A DNA stretch of 64,000 nt. Origin: Agarophyton chilense (taxonomy: Eukaryota; Rhodophyta; Florideophyceae; Gracilariales; Gracilariaceae). A model generated the notes under the pieces. It was not told where the DNA came from. It did no database searches and saw only the letters and a program-made list of their open reading frames with translations. The translations under genes were made by a program, and so were the position numbers. Where the stretch lies: contig JARGXX010000088.1 of the NCBI GenBank assembly GCA_030374765.1, forward strand, positions 2,170,001 through 2,234,000, read 5' to 3'. Shown here in pieces: positions 44,932-56,379 of the stretch (the stretch's first letter is position 1; every line of letters starts with the position of its first letter).

Positions 44932-45945
44932 CCCAGTGAACAGTGGTTTGGGACAGAATATGGCCGATAATGGGACTTCATTAAATCCAAATTTTATTTT
45001 GCATGTCCAGAAGTGGCCGGCACAGGGCCGCCAAACAAGTGGCATTATCTTAAAAAAATATTGATGCGTCGTAAAGTGGCCAAAAGCAGGCCAGCAGTTG
45101 AGGGCCGTCCGAGAAATGGACGCAATGTAACCCAGTGGAGATGCCTCCGGCCCTATTTCGGCAATTTATATTTGAAAATCCATTTGCGGCCATCGGGGGT
45201 CCTTTTTCTGGTAGCACTGCTGCTCGGCTTCGAATTCTGGCCTGAAGACGGCACTGTTTTTGTAACTAGTAAATCCGCTACAAAAAAAGCTCCTCAGAAC
45301 CTTGGCCGACTGGCGCCACTAGAAGACAGGTCGTTGAGTTGTGGGTTTGATGGAATCTCATCTCCTGAATCTGTCTTTCTCGCGGTGCGTGGACCCAATG
45401 CGCGCCTGTCCCTCTCTGTTATTCCATTCCATCCAATCCAAACCTTTTCGGGCTACTTCCTTCTCTCCAGCAGCGGCACCCCCTCCCCATCCTTCTGCTC
45501 ACAGCAGCGCTTCAGCTTTACCCTCACGCATCACGCCCGCTCGTTGCAACGCTTCGCCGCAAACCCCGCCTCAGTGCTCTAGTGCTTCAATCCAGACCCC
45601 TAAAACGACAGCCTCGTCTTGCTTCTGTAGTGCTTCTACCAAAGCGCTGTCAGCCTCACGTATCGCCTCGTAGCAGAAGACGTTTCAAATTGTGTGCCGT
45701 TCGCCGCGCCGTCGCCGACGTCGCTGTGAAAGAACCATTATGTGAACATGTTGCGTGAGGTTCGCCACAAAGCACTCGGCAATGCTGTCATCACTGTGGA
45801 GGACTCCGTGTTTTGCAAAGCAGATACGCCGCAGTGCCCCTTTCATCGCCCCTTATAATGCTTCTTGCGCCATCGCAGCACACCCCAATACGGTTCATCG
45901 CTTATTGCATACCGTTTTCGCTTCAAGTCAACGAACCCTCTCCAC
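44932..45945. other. Unassigned DNA between G4 and the RPT6 remnant
   Basis: It begins at the G4 break with CCCAGTGAACAGTGGTTTGG. A C/T-rich, low-complexity stretch lies at about 45400-45600. A short frame with an ATG at 45747 (36 codons) is not recognisable. No supported gene. Confidence 0.45.
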
Positions 45946-46437
45946 CAGTTCCTGGATGAGATTGATTTCATTGGTTCTGCTCGAATAAATAGCAGTGGCA
46001 GTGGTGGTGGGGATTCCGAAGTCCAGAGAACTAAGCTTGAGTTTCTCAATAAGTTAGGCGGTTCCCAAAATACGAAGATTCTTAAGGTTCTGTTGGCCAA
46101 AAGTAGGCCCGACATTCTTGATTCAGCACTTATACGTCCTGCAATAATTGACAGGAACATCTAATTTCCTGCCCCCAACGAGGAGACTCGGAAGCGAATC
46201 CTGAAGATCCACTCACGGAAAATGAATCTCATGCGCGGGATTGATCTTGGAAAAGTTGTGAATAAGATGTCAGGCGTATCTGGAGCAGAAACGAAAGCTG
46301 TTTGTTCTGAAGCTGGTATGTTTGCACTTCGGAAACCTTGCCTATGCGTGCAGAGGGAAGATTTTGAACTTGCCGTATCAAAGGTAATGCGAAAAGATTG
46401 AGAGGATAGCAAGTATTTGCGGAGGTTGTGGAAGTAA
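45946..46437 (+). pseudogene. 5'-truncated RPT6/PSMC5 proteasome ATPase pseudogene
   Basis: One continuous frame resembles the second half of the 19S ATPase Rpt6. Visible are Walker [52 protein letters not shown] and [21 protein letters not shown], ending in the family C-terminus LWK. The Walker A half is missing and there are no introns. Stops replace codons at 46162 and 46399. The RPGRIDR arginine-finger segment reads RPAIIDR. Rpt6 normally unfolds substrates in the 26S proteasome; this copy cannot. An intronless 5'-truncated copy suggests retroposition, although red-algal genes are often intronless anyway. Confidence 0.88.
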
Positions 46438-46586
46438 CCGGCTTAACTACTTAAAGTGTATCTCCGTTGTACGGAACGACCAGTACTTTACTCTCAGGCG
46501 CGATCTTCCAGTCCAAGTCATTGTGCCGACAATACATAGAAGTCCCTGTGCAGGTTGAGTGCAGTATGACATTCATTTTGTCCAAT

Positions 46587-47114
46587 TTACATTGTGAGAA
46601 GAACGTGTTCTGCTCTGACGGCTTTTTCCAGCGGTATTATGGACGAACGATCTTTTTCACGACTAAGTGCTTTTCGAATGTCATAAGCGTCTTCATCTCC
46701 TCCATAGTAATTCATGATTGTGCGATATATGACATAGCCCATCCTTTTTTACATCGAGATGGCCAGAGAGTTTGACTTACGCACGAATAAATCGACGAAG
46801 GAGCAGTTGTACGTCTCGTCTGATAAACTCTCAGTGAAGTTCTTTAATTTCGATGCCATTCCCAACCTACGATACTCTGGAGCTACAGTTACAGCTGATA
46901 CATGTCCATGCCATTCACGAGCACGTCCTTCTGCTTTGCCAACAACGCACGCCATCATTGTTCCATCGGGTGAAGCTAAAGTTTGCTGAAATTCAGGCCA
47001 TCTTAGCATGTAGTGAAAATAAAAATGCAGGTTATACGTTTCGCTGAGCTCATCTAGATTGACTGGGTTTATCTGAAAAAGATCGCATGGTCGAAATCGG
47101 CGTGTTGACGACAT
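46587..47114 (-). pseudogene. NAA20: NAA20 (NatB catalytic acetyltransferase) with one internal stop
   Basis: The frame from the ATG at 47114 matches NAA20 over its full length (175 codons; human 178). The first 121 residues contain DLFQINPVNLDELSETY, WPEFQQT, GKAEGRAREWHGHV and the acetyl-CoA loop RRLGMA. Codon 122, Tyr in homologues, is TAA (46749-46751). The same frame then continues without indels through RMGYVIYRTIMNYYGG, DEDAYDIRKALSR and SSIIPLE to a natural stop at 46587. NatB acetylates N-termini starting Met-Asp/Glu/Asn/Gln together with NAA25. It could be a young pseudogene or a sequence error; read-through is less likely. Without codons 122-175 the GNAT fold would lose its last strands. 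Confidence 0.85.
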
Positions 47115-47565
47115 TTTCAACGGGCCCAATCACTGGCAAAAAGTTTGAAGCAACGAATGGCAAGTGAGGCAGTTATCGTCGCAAAGGTTGGTGTCAACAA
47201 GAAGAGAGATCTTGCTTGTCTCAACGTAACGCACTGGTAATTCACCCTCCTCTGGTTCCAGTTTTAATGCACGGGCTATAGAGATAGAAGGCTAGATTGC
47301 TACTTTTTAGATGAAGGGGCTATGGCACAAAGCTACAGTCTAGAAGCCAGATGAGGAGAAGTGCTTCGCAGGTTGCCTGCGGCTTCTTGATGTCATACAT
47401 GTACAGTATCATACGTGTTTGGATTGTCAAACCCCTTCCCTCCACTTTGACATCGAGACAAGTGTCCAGACTATACAGCGCTTAGTCCATATGCCGTGTA
47501 GAGCATGAAAATTTTTGATTCAGACGGCAGAGACCATCTTTTGGTCAGTATCTGAAGGATTTCGT
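47115..47565. other. Intergenic DNA, no gene seen
   Basis: 451 bp upstream of the NAA20 copy and of the next gene's visible exons. It may contain 5' exons of that gene; none could be assigned. Confidence 0.4.
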
Positions 47566-48520
47566 CGGGTGGAACATTTTCGAAAATAGCTGACGGTTTC
47601 GAACTTCAGGTGCTGCCGAAGTTTTCAGTTCACGGAGTGCTCACTTCTGAGTGCATCGTGTCGGCCTTGCAGATTGGCAGTTCGTGCAAAAATTCTCACC
47701 AGTGTTTTGGAAACCAACACTTTGGCTCTCACCTACTACAGTTCTCGAGCCCAGTCAAAGGTAAAACGATCGTGTTTCTAATGGTATTCCCTGCGTCTGC
47801 CAGCCACTCTCAGGAAAAGGAATCGTTGGTTCCCCAGTGGAGTGCAAAACAATTCTTTCTGCCGACGACGCAGCAAAAACTGTGAAGGAACTGGTGGCCA
47901 TGATGAAGAATTTGGATCCTGAGGTAGTGAGGAGACTTGTCCGGGCTAGAATTGCTGCAGAAAGCGTTCGATTTGCTTTTCCGGAGGGCGACCAAAGATT
48001 TGCAGATATGGATTGTGATGTGGATGTTATGGATGACGGTGAAAACGTTGAAGAACATGAAGTACCATTCGCTGGATCTTCTGATAAACCGCTAGACGAA
48101 GCTGAGGAAGAAGAAGAGGAAGACGTTTGCTATAGTTTACTGGATAATTCTTTGTATCGCAGTCCGCAAGTTTGTATCACGAAAACCAAAGAAGAGTACG
48201 AATTTGACATTGTTTCTGATATGAATGCTGCTGGTCTAAACCTCATTGAACGGATTCGGCTTGTGAACTATATCAGAAAGCTAAAGAACGAAAATGTTCC
48301 AACTCATGATATCATAAAACGTTCTCATGCGGTGCTCTCTGAGCGAAACGGGGATATCTTGGATAAAGATTCACTCTTGATACCGGTTGTAGAAGGCTTC
48401 TTGTTGCTAACCGCTTTGGGAACCGGAGATGATTTTGATGACGATTCTCTTCGAGAGGCTTCAGCAGTTCGAGATGCAGTGGAGGCGTCTCTTCGAGAAG
48501 AGCAAAGTGTACCGCAATGA
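47566..48520 (+). CDS. Spliced gene of unknown function (5' end missing)
   Basis: Two exons are supported: one ending at 47760 (open from about 47566) and one from 47838 to the stop at 48520. They are joined over a 77-bp intron with GTAAAA...CCCAG, phase 1, giving ...SSPVKVECKTILSADD. No ATG lies in the first visible exon, so at least one more 5' exon is expected. The last exon (227 residues) has a helical start, an acidic tract with EEEEEEDV, and a helical C-terminal half with LNLIERIRLVNYIRKLKNENV. I recognise no family. Long open frames, matching phases and lack of stops set it apart from the decayed genes on both sides. Confidence 0.55.
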
Positions 48521-51500
48521 TCGACACAGAGGTTCTGAATTGAACAGGTTCTCCATTGATGAGAGAACGAAAGGTGGGCAATTATCAACTCCTATTTCGT
48601 TTTATCGCTACAGAGCTGATGCGGGAGACCTCGCTTCGGAACGGAGGTACATGCCTAGGTCAGCCTGGTTCAAGACCACAATGTCTGTGGGAGCAGCTTT
48701 GCGGCAATCCATTGTGCTTCTTGCGGCCAATCCAACCCAAAGTGGTGTGTGTGAGATATCGCAGACCACAACACCAGCATAGTTTTGAGTGTTTTCTGTG
48801 GGTCAAGGGCAGAAAGGCAAGTTTTCTAGGTATCCTTATACCCTTGTAGACCACTTCGCAACTGGCACGTGAACTGACGGATGAAATGCAGACGTTCTCT
48901 GAAAACGCCGTGAAGGCAGACCTGACCTTTGTCTGGAAGGATTTAACGGCATCCTGAGCGCTGGGAATCCTTCGCGCACGCTTCGAATCAAATCGGAGCG
49001 GCTCTGGACTTCTTGTTCTCGCTGATGATTGTTTCCGTATATTAAGCGCTCAAAGAAACTGGGGATATTCTGTCATCTCTACAACACGAGGAGGTCAATC
49101 GCAATATGTACAATTTGTACCTGCGTAAGATAACGTGATGTCCTCCTAGTGATTCTTGACACAGCGAGTGTGACTCAAGTTATCATCCATGGGATAAAAG
49201 GGCTACCGTTTGGAACGAAGAGGATGCCGTTCAGTCCGCAATTACTGACATGTCCACAACAATAGAGGAAAAACCGCGCTTGTCGCGTGATGCAACCTAA
49301 CCACCTCCACTCATCGTCTGTGCTTCAGTCCTTATCAGATATATGCACAAGAGCATCTTTACTCCACAACACTCCTCAGGCATTGATAATATCTGACTCC
49401 CTTCGCTGCCGTACCATTAACCCTTTACGTTTCTTTGTTCACACCCATTCTACTCATTCGTTTGACTCCTTGGGATCGCCATCAGACTCCTTCCGGACTA
49501 CAAGCCTTGCATATTCGCTAATTGAGAAATGCTTGACAAACAAAGAAGGATTTGTCCCACTTTGTCAAATAGGGGTTCTTCTTGACAAGACAATTCTTGG
49601 TTTGTCTGCAGACTCCCGACCATATCTTGGAGCCCCCCACGGTCTGCAGAAACTGTCGAAGTTGTCGAGCGCATCAAGAAGGACTTTAATCGCAATTGCA
49701 GCCTCAGCTACCGGTAGGAATGTTGAATGCTCTCGTTTTCCTCCAACTCTACTGGGAGAATTATAACGGTCGCAGAAGGTAACCTGATCGAGGAATCTCA
49801 GTCATAAGTCGTCTTCACGTTCGGCTTCATTTGGTTCTGATGAACAGATGAGGCACTTCTCGAGCAAAAGAAAAGTACAAAACGGCAGTAAGACCTATGC
49901 AGACCGCAGTCGATACGTCGAGTCATCTTCAAGTGCCCCAACCCTGAATAAAGACGAGCAAGTAGGTTTTGTATTCGACCAGAACTCCAGACAACTTGCT
50001 CAATTTCTGGCAGCGAAAGAGAGGCTACGAGACCGTATGGCTCTTGCGTCTGCATAAATGCACACCTTGTGATCTCTTGTGGATGGAACAAAAAGACAGT
50101 TCGAAATGGAGCTGCAACAAGTACAGAAGCACCAGGGAGCTTATTCCCACGAATCCAAGCAGAACGAAACTGCGAAGATTCTAAAGTCTGCATCTGAGGA
50201 AAAGAAGCAGTCACAGAAGTGAATCATCTAGAGTTCTTAGGTTCTCAAATACTATGAGTGTACTCTGTATAGTTAAAGAGGGGAAGGACAAACTTCAGAC
50301 GTCCACTTTCACTGCTAGAAATTTGTAGGCCGTGTAATCCTCAAACGTAAGCCATGAAAACAGAAATCTTCAGTCTAAAACCTTGATGTCGGATTGTAAA
50401 AGAGAGAAAATGTCTTGCTGTTCGCTTCAGACGATCTCGCAGCGGATTCTACTTCATCTTCTGGATTGGCTTCATTCCACCCTTTTTTCAGTAGGTTCTG
50501 TCGTTTCGAAACGGTCGACAGACTCAGGCGCATCTCTTGGTATGCTTCTGTGCAAGTCATCGTACGAAACAGGCGCTGTGAAGAGAGGAGAGAGGCAGGT
50601 AAGATGAAGCATGTGAATCTGCAAAACGTTTTGTGGCTCTGCACTGCAGGTCGATCGACTCCCAACTTTAAAGTCCATGTTCATCTGAAACTAGTATCAA
50701 TCAACGAGCGTTTCCTTTTAAACACTTGGATCAACAAAAGCTCTATCACTTGCCTGTACGCTGCTTTGCTCAAGAAGTTTTTCAGGGTTCAGTCCCTTAG
50801 TTCAAACCTTTCTGGACTTGAGCATTTCATGTCAGCTTGGCCTTGACTTCATTTGGGGAAGACAATTCTTGAAGATTCAACGCTCCGGAGACCGGCAACG
50901 TAACAACTGCCTCATGTCATTGTGTTATGGGTTGCCGACTTAAACTTTCTATGGCAAGTACGGAAGGCCCTTTTTGTCGGCGAAGAAAAGAGTTTAAGCC
51001 TTAGTGTCAAACTAAGAGGTGCCGCGTCATGGCGGCCGTTTGGCTCCAAAGAGTCTAGATGAGTTCAGGTCAGCCATATCTCTGCTGGTAGATCCATAGA
51101 ATTCATGAAGCTGTCTGTTTGCATCACATCATGAACAGAATTCAGACAATCCCAGCAAGGTTCTTAGCATGGGTTTCCATCATTGTTTGATGGAACTTAA
51201 CTTATATCCCAGCCTAGCTTGTGTCTCAGGGGATACCAACCCCTTTAAGGACAAAGTAAGCGTACAAGTGAGAATACTGGACCACGGAACGATCACAAAC
51301 ATACTTCGTGGATGCATTTGGTTGAGCCTCAGCTGCTTTTCAGAGTAGGAAGGTTTCTTTTTTTCTATGACAGCAGCATGTGATTGTCATTAACTCTGTG
51401 CGTCGCCCGTCCTCCCCGTTTTGCTCTTCGAAGGCACACACTCTTTTACATATTCGGATTGCGCTGCTCCAATGAGGAAGCTGGCATTGTGGTGTTTTCT

Positions 51501-51701
51501 TTGGCACTGTTTATGGAAACGATGTTCTATACATAAGAGGCGGCTTCTTCGATCTTCACACCGGAAGAGAACGGTCTGTCTTCCTAAACTCTCTTTGTTT
51601 CGGCTGCGCGCTAAGCCCGTTATCTTGGAAGCAACTTCGGAAGAACTCTTTGTTATTTTCTCCCAGTTACGTCACACTATCCCACACAATACCCAGGCGT
51701 A
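48521..51701. other. 3.2 kb without a supported gene
   Basis: Only short frames are present. A plus-strand stretch at 49848-50057 and, in another frame, one near 50085-50220 with a Gln/Lys-rich helix-like sequence look faintly coding. They may be remnants of a decayed gene; I could not identify them. Confidence 0.4.
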
Positions 51702-52781
51702 ATGAGCTCTCAACCGAAGCTGAATATAAAATGTCTTTTAAACCCGGTTGAGGACGACAGTCTTGTTTCTCCGGTTACACCTGCTACCGTGGACAATGAA
51801 TCTGGTGCTAGGCGAAACGAGTTCGGGAACAAGCGCCGAGGCATTGGAGATCTGCAAGTTAGTGCCCTCATGAACGAAAAGGACGACGAAACTCTGGCAC
51901 CTTACTCCGTGGAGTACCAACCTTTCGTCGGAACAGAGCCACTGCCTCCAGGTAAGCCTATGTTTCCGTCAATACTCTACCAGATGTCGGATTTTGTGAT
52001 GGCATGTGGGGACCGATCAATGACAGGCACCCTGCCGTCACTAAAGTCGCTCGGGTTGCCGAATTGTGTGCATCTAGCAGATCTCGATGAGGTTTCAAAA
52101 ATGTTGTCAGAAAACACCCGCAGCCAGTCACTAACGCCAGCTCCAAAGGAAAATGAGATTGAGGCAAACGAAAACGATGAGACTTTTGCTTTGAAGGACG
52201 GCAAGAACAGGGTCAGAGAATAATCCCTGAAGGGATCGGATCCTCTACCTCGAAAACGCAAAAGAGCCGAACTTGATGTGCCCATTACAACACAACCGGA
52301 TGTAGAAAGCCTTGGTGAAACGCTCGGAGACAGGGAACAGCGTCGAGACGGGGAAACCACTAATAATGTAGCATCCGACTCTTCTGATATGCAAGCACAA
52401 GAAGATGTCAAGAAACGGAGTCAGACTCCTTCGACAAGATCAACCACAAGGAATTCGGGCCCTGGAATCCCTAATGGTTCCAAAGTGTCTATCCCCGGGA
52501 AACACAGATGAGGTCTTCCCAACGGCGATGGAAGGCGTAGGCCATATGTTTGTCCAACCTGCCAAAGGCGATTTCTGCAGCAAAGCGGAATTGTGAGCAA
52601 CTATCGCGTTGTGCATTTGAAGGAAAAGCAATTCGAATGTACTCACAAATCTGGGCCGCGGTTCGGGGCTTGAGGGGACTTCACCAGACATATTAATGCA
52701 GTCCACTATAAACTCCGTAATTTCGAGTGCCGAGTCTGTGGGGACGCCTTTGCTACGCCTTTTTCAGAAAGAACATCGTAA
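51702..52781 (+). pseudogene. Decayed C2H2 zinc-finger transcription factor
   Basis: A single frame from the ATG at 51702 (MSSQPKLNIKCLLNPVEDD) runs 359 codons with no indels. It is punctured by stops at 52221, 52509 and 52671 before ending at 52779. The N-terminal 270 residues are Ser/Glu/Asn-rich with a basic PRKRKR cluster. The end holds remnants of three C2H2 fingers: YVCPTCQRRFLQQSG with VVHLKEK, then FECTHKSG with RHINAVHY, then FECRVCGDAF. One zinc-binding His of the first finger is Asn, and the second finger lacks a clear Cys pair. Arrays of this type bind DNA in the nucleus. This copy should be inactive. Confidence 0.75.
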
Positions 52782-54751
52782 CGAGCCATTGTAAGAAGAT
52801 GCACAACGACGTCTTTTGGCGTGGACGAGGCCGATGATTACCTCCACGGTTGTGTACATAATTCCAATAATAAGCGGGATGAGGGAGAGAAAGAAGAGGA
52901 GGATCGGAACTAGATCTCGTTACTGTATTGAGATACAGTACAGAGTATTGTAGAATTTAATTCATCCAGGCGCCTGTTCCAAGTAGGAACTTCCTACGCC
53001 TCAATAGCGTTGCTGTGTGCGCGCTTGGCGCGCACCCCGAGTCCATTTATGGCGCACCTCTTCCTCTTTGCTTTTTCGGGGGCATGGATCAGCCGTCGTA
53101 CGCGCTGTTCAGTGATCACCGCCTCGCCGAGCGCGTTGCCTTTGAGCTCGTGATCGTCGTGACTCTGTGCGTTTTGGCGGTTGCCCGTTTCGGCTCTCGC
53201 CTCAGTCGTGGCGTACTTTGGAATCGTACATCTTCGAAATCCCACGCTCTGTCGCCCGCTCGCCGTCCGCACCGTTGCGGGTGCTACGCAAGTGCACGCC
53301 GTCATTGCCACACGTAAACCATGTTCCTCCAGCCATTTGCGCCACATCTGCATGTTTGCTGTTTTGTTTTATTGGAAAACGCCTGTCATCTCCGCCGCCT
53401 ACTCACGGTTTCTCTCCAGCCGCACCATTCTACCATTTCATCCTCATCTACGCCATCTGTCATCAGTTCATCGTTATCACAGCCCCTTCGAAACACAATC
53501 ATAACAGCAAGCTTCGCCTTTCGCGCTGGATGACGTGTTTGGATCTCAGTTGTTGTCGGTGCCGTCTTCGACAAGCTTTTCGTCCGAGCGGTGTAACGTG
53601 GCTGTGCCGCTGGTGTTTCGAACCCTCATCAAGTACTTGCAAAAGCCTGTTGCTGGCGGGTTGTTTGGTCGTGTCTAATATGGTTAATATTATGAGTATT
53701 GTGCTTACTCAGCAGTTGTCCTTGAGGCTTTTCGCAGTGAAAACATGTAACATGGGCTCGTTGGGGTTTTGCACGCCTGAAACAACGCTTCGACTTTCTT
53801 TCGGGTCGCGTTCGCGCTATCAGACGTCACAAATCTATAAAGTTGTTGTAAGCCCGGGATGTGTGGTCGGTTCTAATGTCAGGCTCTGTACGGGCTAATG
53901 GTGTATCTATTACAGTTGTGTGCGTCGCTCGTGTTGTTGGAGCATTTCCTCTGCCACCTTTTGGCTCGTGTTGCTGTACATTCTCGTACAATCTTCATTG
54001 TGAAACGCAATACTGTGTTCACCAAGGGCGTCAGTCAGCTCACTGACCGTCGCGTCAAGACCATTTCCAAGCATATGAAAGTCATCAAGCTCAGAAAGGT
54101 CCATGCAGGGAGCTTCCTTTTCGGCGACGCGTCCATCAAATAAGGCAAATCGAACTGTCCATTCTTCCCTTCGGGGACCTGATCGAAAGGGAAAAAATTA
54201 AGCAAGCACGGGCTTCTGATTGACTCTTTGCGTGACAGAGGATGGCGATAATTATTACAATCTGGAGAATTGGGAGGTGTGATTTAAGAAATGGATTCCG
54301 GGTTCTAAAGTGCTAACGTACTTCAGAAGCCTGTAAGAGCTAAAGGAGAATCGAAAAGGATGGGCCATACCCAATATGTTTTATTCTTTTTTCACGTTGT
54401 ACACTCTTGCACTGCAGGACTCACTCATTCTGTGAAGGACAAATTGGTACTACTTGATTTCAGAAAAGGCAGAACTAGACCCCAGAACATGGTAGGAATG
54501 CATCTGTTTATGAAAAGCAACAGATAAAAGGGCTCTGTATTCGGTCTATGGCATAATATCCAGTGTACACCGCAAACGGCAAACTGGGACCCACCGCATA
54601 TTGGTCTCGTGAGTGAGGTGTTGTTTCCTCCTTGCTCTCCATGTGAATTCAAGTATCATAATCTGGGGTCCAAAGCCTCTATGTCCCGAATATGTTCTGT
54701 TTAGTTGAAAAAGGGTTCGATTTCGTCGTTTTCGTTCTCATTGATTGCAAT
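52782..54751. other. About 2 kb without a recognised gene
   Basis: It contains a perfect 8-bp-arm hairpin TACTGTAT-TGAG-ATACAGTA at about 52923-52942. Frames of 100-240 codons overlap on both strands at 53.0-53.9 kb without family resemblance. I see no gene I can support. Confidence 0.4.
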
Positions 54752-55579
54752 CTAAGTATCTATTGCGCTACGATCGACAGATTTGTTACAAACAGGATGG
54801 CTGCAAGGATATTTGGTCGTTCTTGTTCCTCTAGGACATTTTTGGCCCCTGGAACATCGAAGAGTCTCATTCCCCAACGATTGTTTTGTAACGGTTGATG
54901 GCGGATGTACGCAACGATTTTCAACCGTCGATACCACCCGCGACGTCAACTTCTCCGCAACAGCAATGGACTTAGGATGAAAACCAAGTTTTGCTATATC
55001 ATTTTCTTCTTCGATGAGGAGCACAGTAGCTCCGTTGGGCTCATTGGTAATTGGCATGAGTAGATGATTGTATGTAACAAAGGCTTTTTTATGCATGTGA
55101 ACTTCGTACATGTAATATCCTTCTTCGGCTGAGAGAGTATCCTTTAAATTTTGGTCTTCGGAAGAACCACTGCTCTCGTTGTCTTCCTCCGGTACCTGTT
55201 GCGGCCGCATGTTTTGCAGTGTCTTACGTCTTTTGTAGCGCTCACGTCGCTTCGCCAACCGTTTCTCTCGAACTCCAGCCGACTCCAAAATGCCTCTATT
55301 TTGGTATCTTTTTCGCCTGCGGCTGTTTTCTAACATTCTGTTGTTCCCGCGTTGTCTCCACAATTTTTTCCGTAGTGCTCCACTGCAATGTGGTTTCGGT
55401 AGTCGTGCTACGTTTGGTTTGTCTTCCGATAGGAGATGGACGATTTCATCTCTTGCAGGATTTCCACTGGACGATGACTGACGGATGACAAGTTTTCGAG
55501 TATTTTTTGGCACCAGTATCTTTTTCAGGAGAAACGCTGTATCTACGGGCATTGATATTTCCCTGAAGGAATCGGACAT
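54752..55579 (-). CDS. Hypothetical basic protein, possible CACTA companion ORF
   Basis: 275 residues from the ATG at 55579 (MSDSFREISMPV). The middle is strongly basic (RRRKRYQNR, REKRLAKRRERYKRRK), followed by an acidic Ser/Glu stretch. The C-terminus carries closely spaced Cys residues (CSRGQKCPRG, YPCSHPVC) that might bind zinc. I know no family. It lies on the same strand as, and 0.8 kb downstream of, the CACTA transposase. Because many CACTA elements carry a second DNA-binding protein, it could be part of that element. It could equally be a host gene. Confidence 0.45.
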   Translation of the reverse strand: MSDSFREISMPVDTAFLLKKILVPKNTRKLVIRQSSSSGNPARDEIVHLLSEDKPNVARLPKPHCSGALRKKLWRQRGNNRMLENSRRRKRYQNRGILESAGVREKRLAKRRERYKRRKTLQNMRPQQVPEEDNESSGSSEDQNLKDTLSAEEGYYMYEVHMHKKAFVTYNHLLMPITNEPNGATVLLIEEENDIAKLGFHPKSIAVAEKLTSRVVSTVENRCVHPPSTVTKQSLGNETLRCSRGQKCPRGTRTTKYPCSHPVCNKSVDRSAIDT

Positions 55580-56379
55580 GGTTTTGACAGAAGTGTAAAA
55601 CAAGAAGTTAGAGGAACAAGTTGAAGATGAATAGGTCCTTGGTTCGTGCCGCAATTAATATGGGACACCATCCATGGCTTGTCACGAGATGCACAAATTC
55701 AAATCGAATGCTGGTCCACAGATCGGGTTGCAACAAGAGTACAAGTGTACAACAGTACATTGACTCGTGGTTTTACATGTTGCAACTCAAGATTATCAGG
55801 GTCCTGAGCCAGCATTTCTGAGTTCAGTGACACTAAGTGGAAAAGTCTTTCCCATGTTCGGAACCAACGAAAGAAACATGCATCGCTACCGCTGCCGCTG
55901 CCGTTACTAGATCTTGTTCACCCCTGGGTCATCGTTTTGCATTGACTGTTTGCTACATTCCTGTTGGGTTTCAACTGAAGAACATCAAAGTTTCTTTCTT
56001 TCGCTATCTTGTTCTTCACTACCCTTGCGTCTCTCTCACCTTCATCACCGTTGTTTCAAATTGTTGAAGGCAGTTGGGAGGCAGTTAGATTTTCTTCATT
56101 CGAATTGGTTTATTCAGACGCAAGCAATGAAATACCTCAACCAAAAGGCCACTCGTTGCTTAACATGTGCTGGGAGTTGATTCGAAAGCTATAGTTCTAG
56201 AATCGGATTTCGGTGCCTTCTGGTTCACTGTCGTAATTCTTTCGTTTTCATCTGTCTGGTACGATCGTTCAGTGTTTCTTATCATGTTATAATGACAAAC
56301 ACGAAATAGTGAATCTGATGTGCTGGCAGCCGAAAACAAAGAAGAGGATTGAGCAGTGAGAACGAAAGAACGTCGTTCA
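55580..56379. other. Spacer downstream of the CACTA transposase
   Basis: 800 bp with no supported gene. GACACTAAG occurs near 55828, but a matching inverted CACTA end was not found. Confidence 0.35.

Noticed and set aside
49500-49720. La-motif (LARP) gene fragment
   Set aside because: Only a short NKEGFVPL-like stretch fits, and the flanking residues and frames do not support the fold.
46162-52673. A changed genetic code explaining the in-frame stops
   Set aside because: Both TAA and TGA occur, at positions expected to be Glu, Tyr, Ser and others, and neighbouring genes use TAA and other stops normally.
53015-53898. Overlapping frames of 100-240 codons on both strands
   Set aside because: No ATG-anchored frame shows family resemblance or splice logic. 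Composition suggests chance openness.
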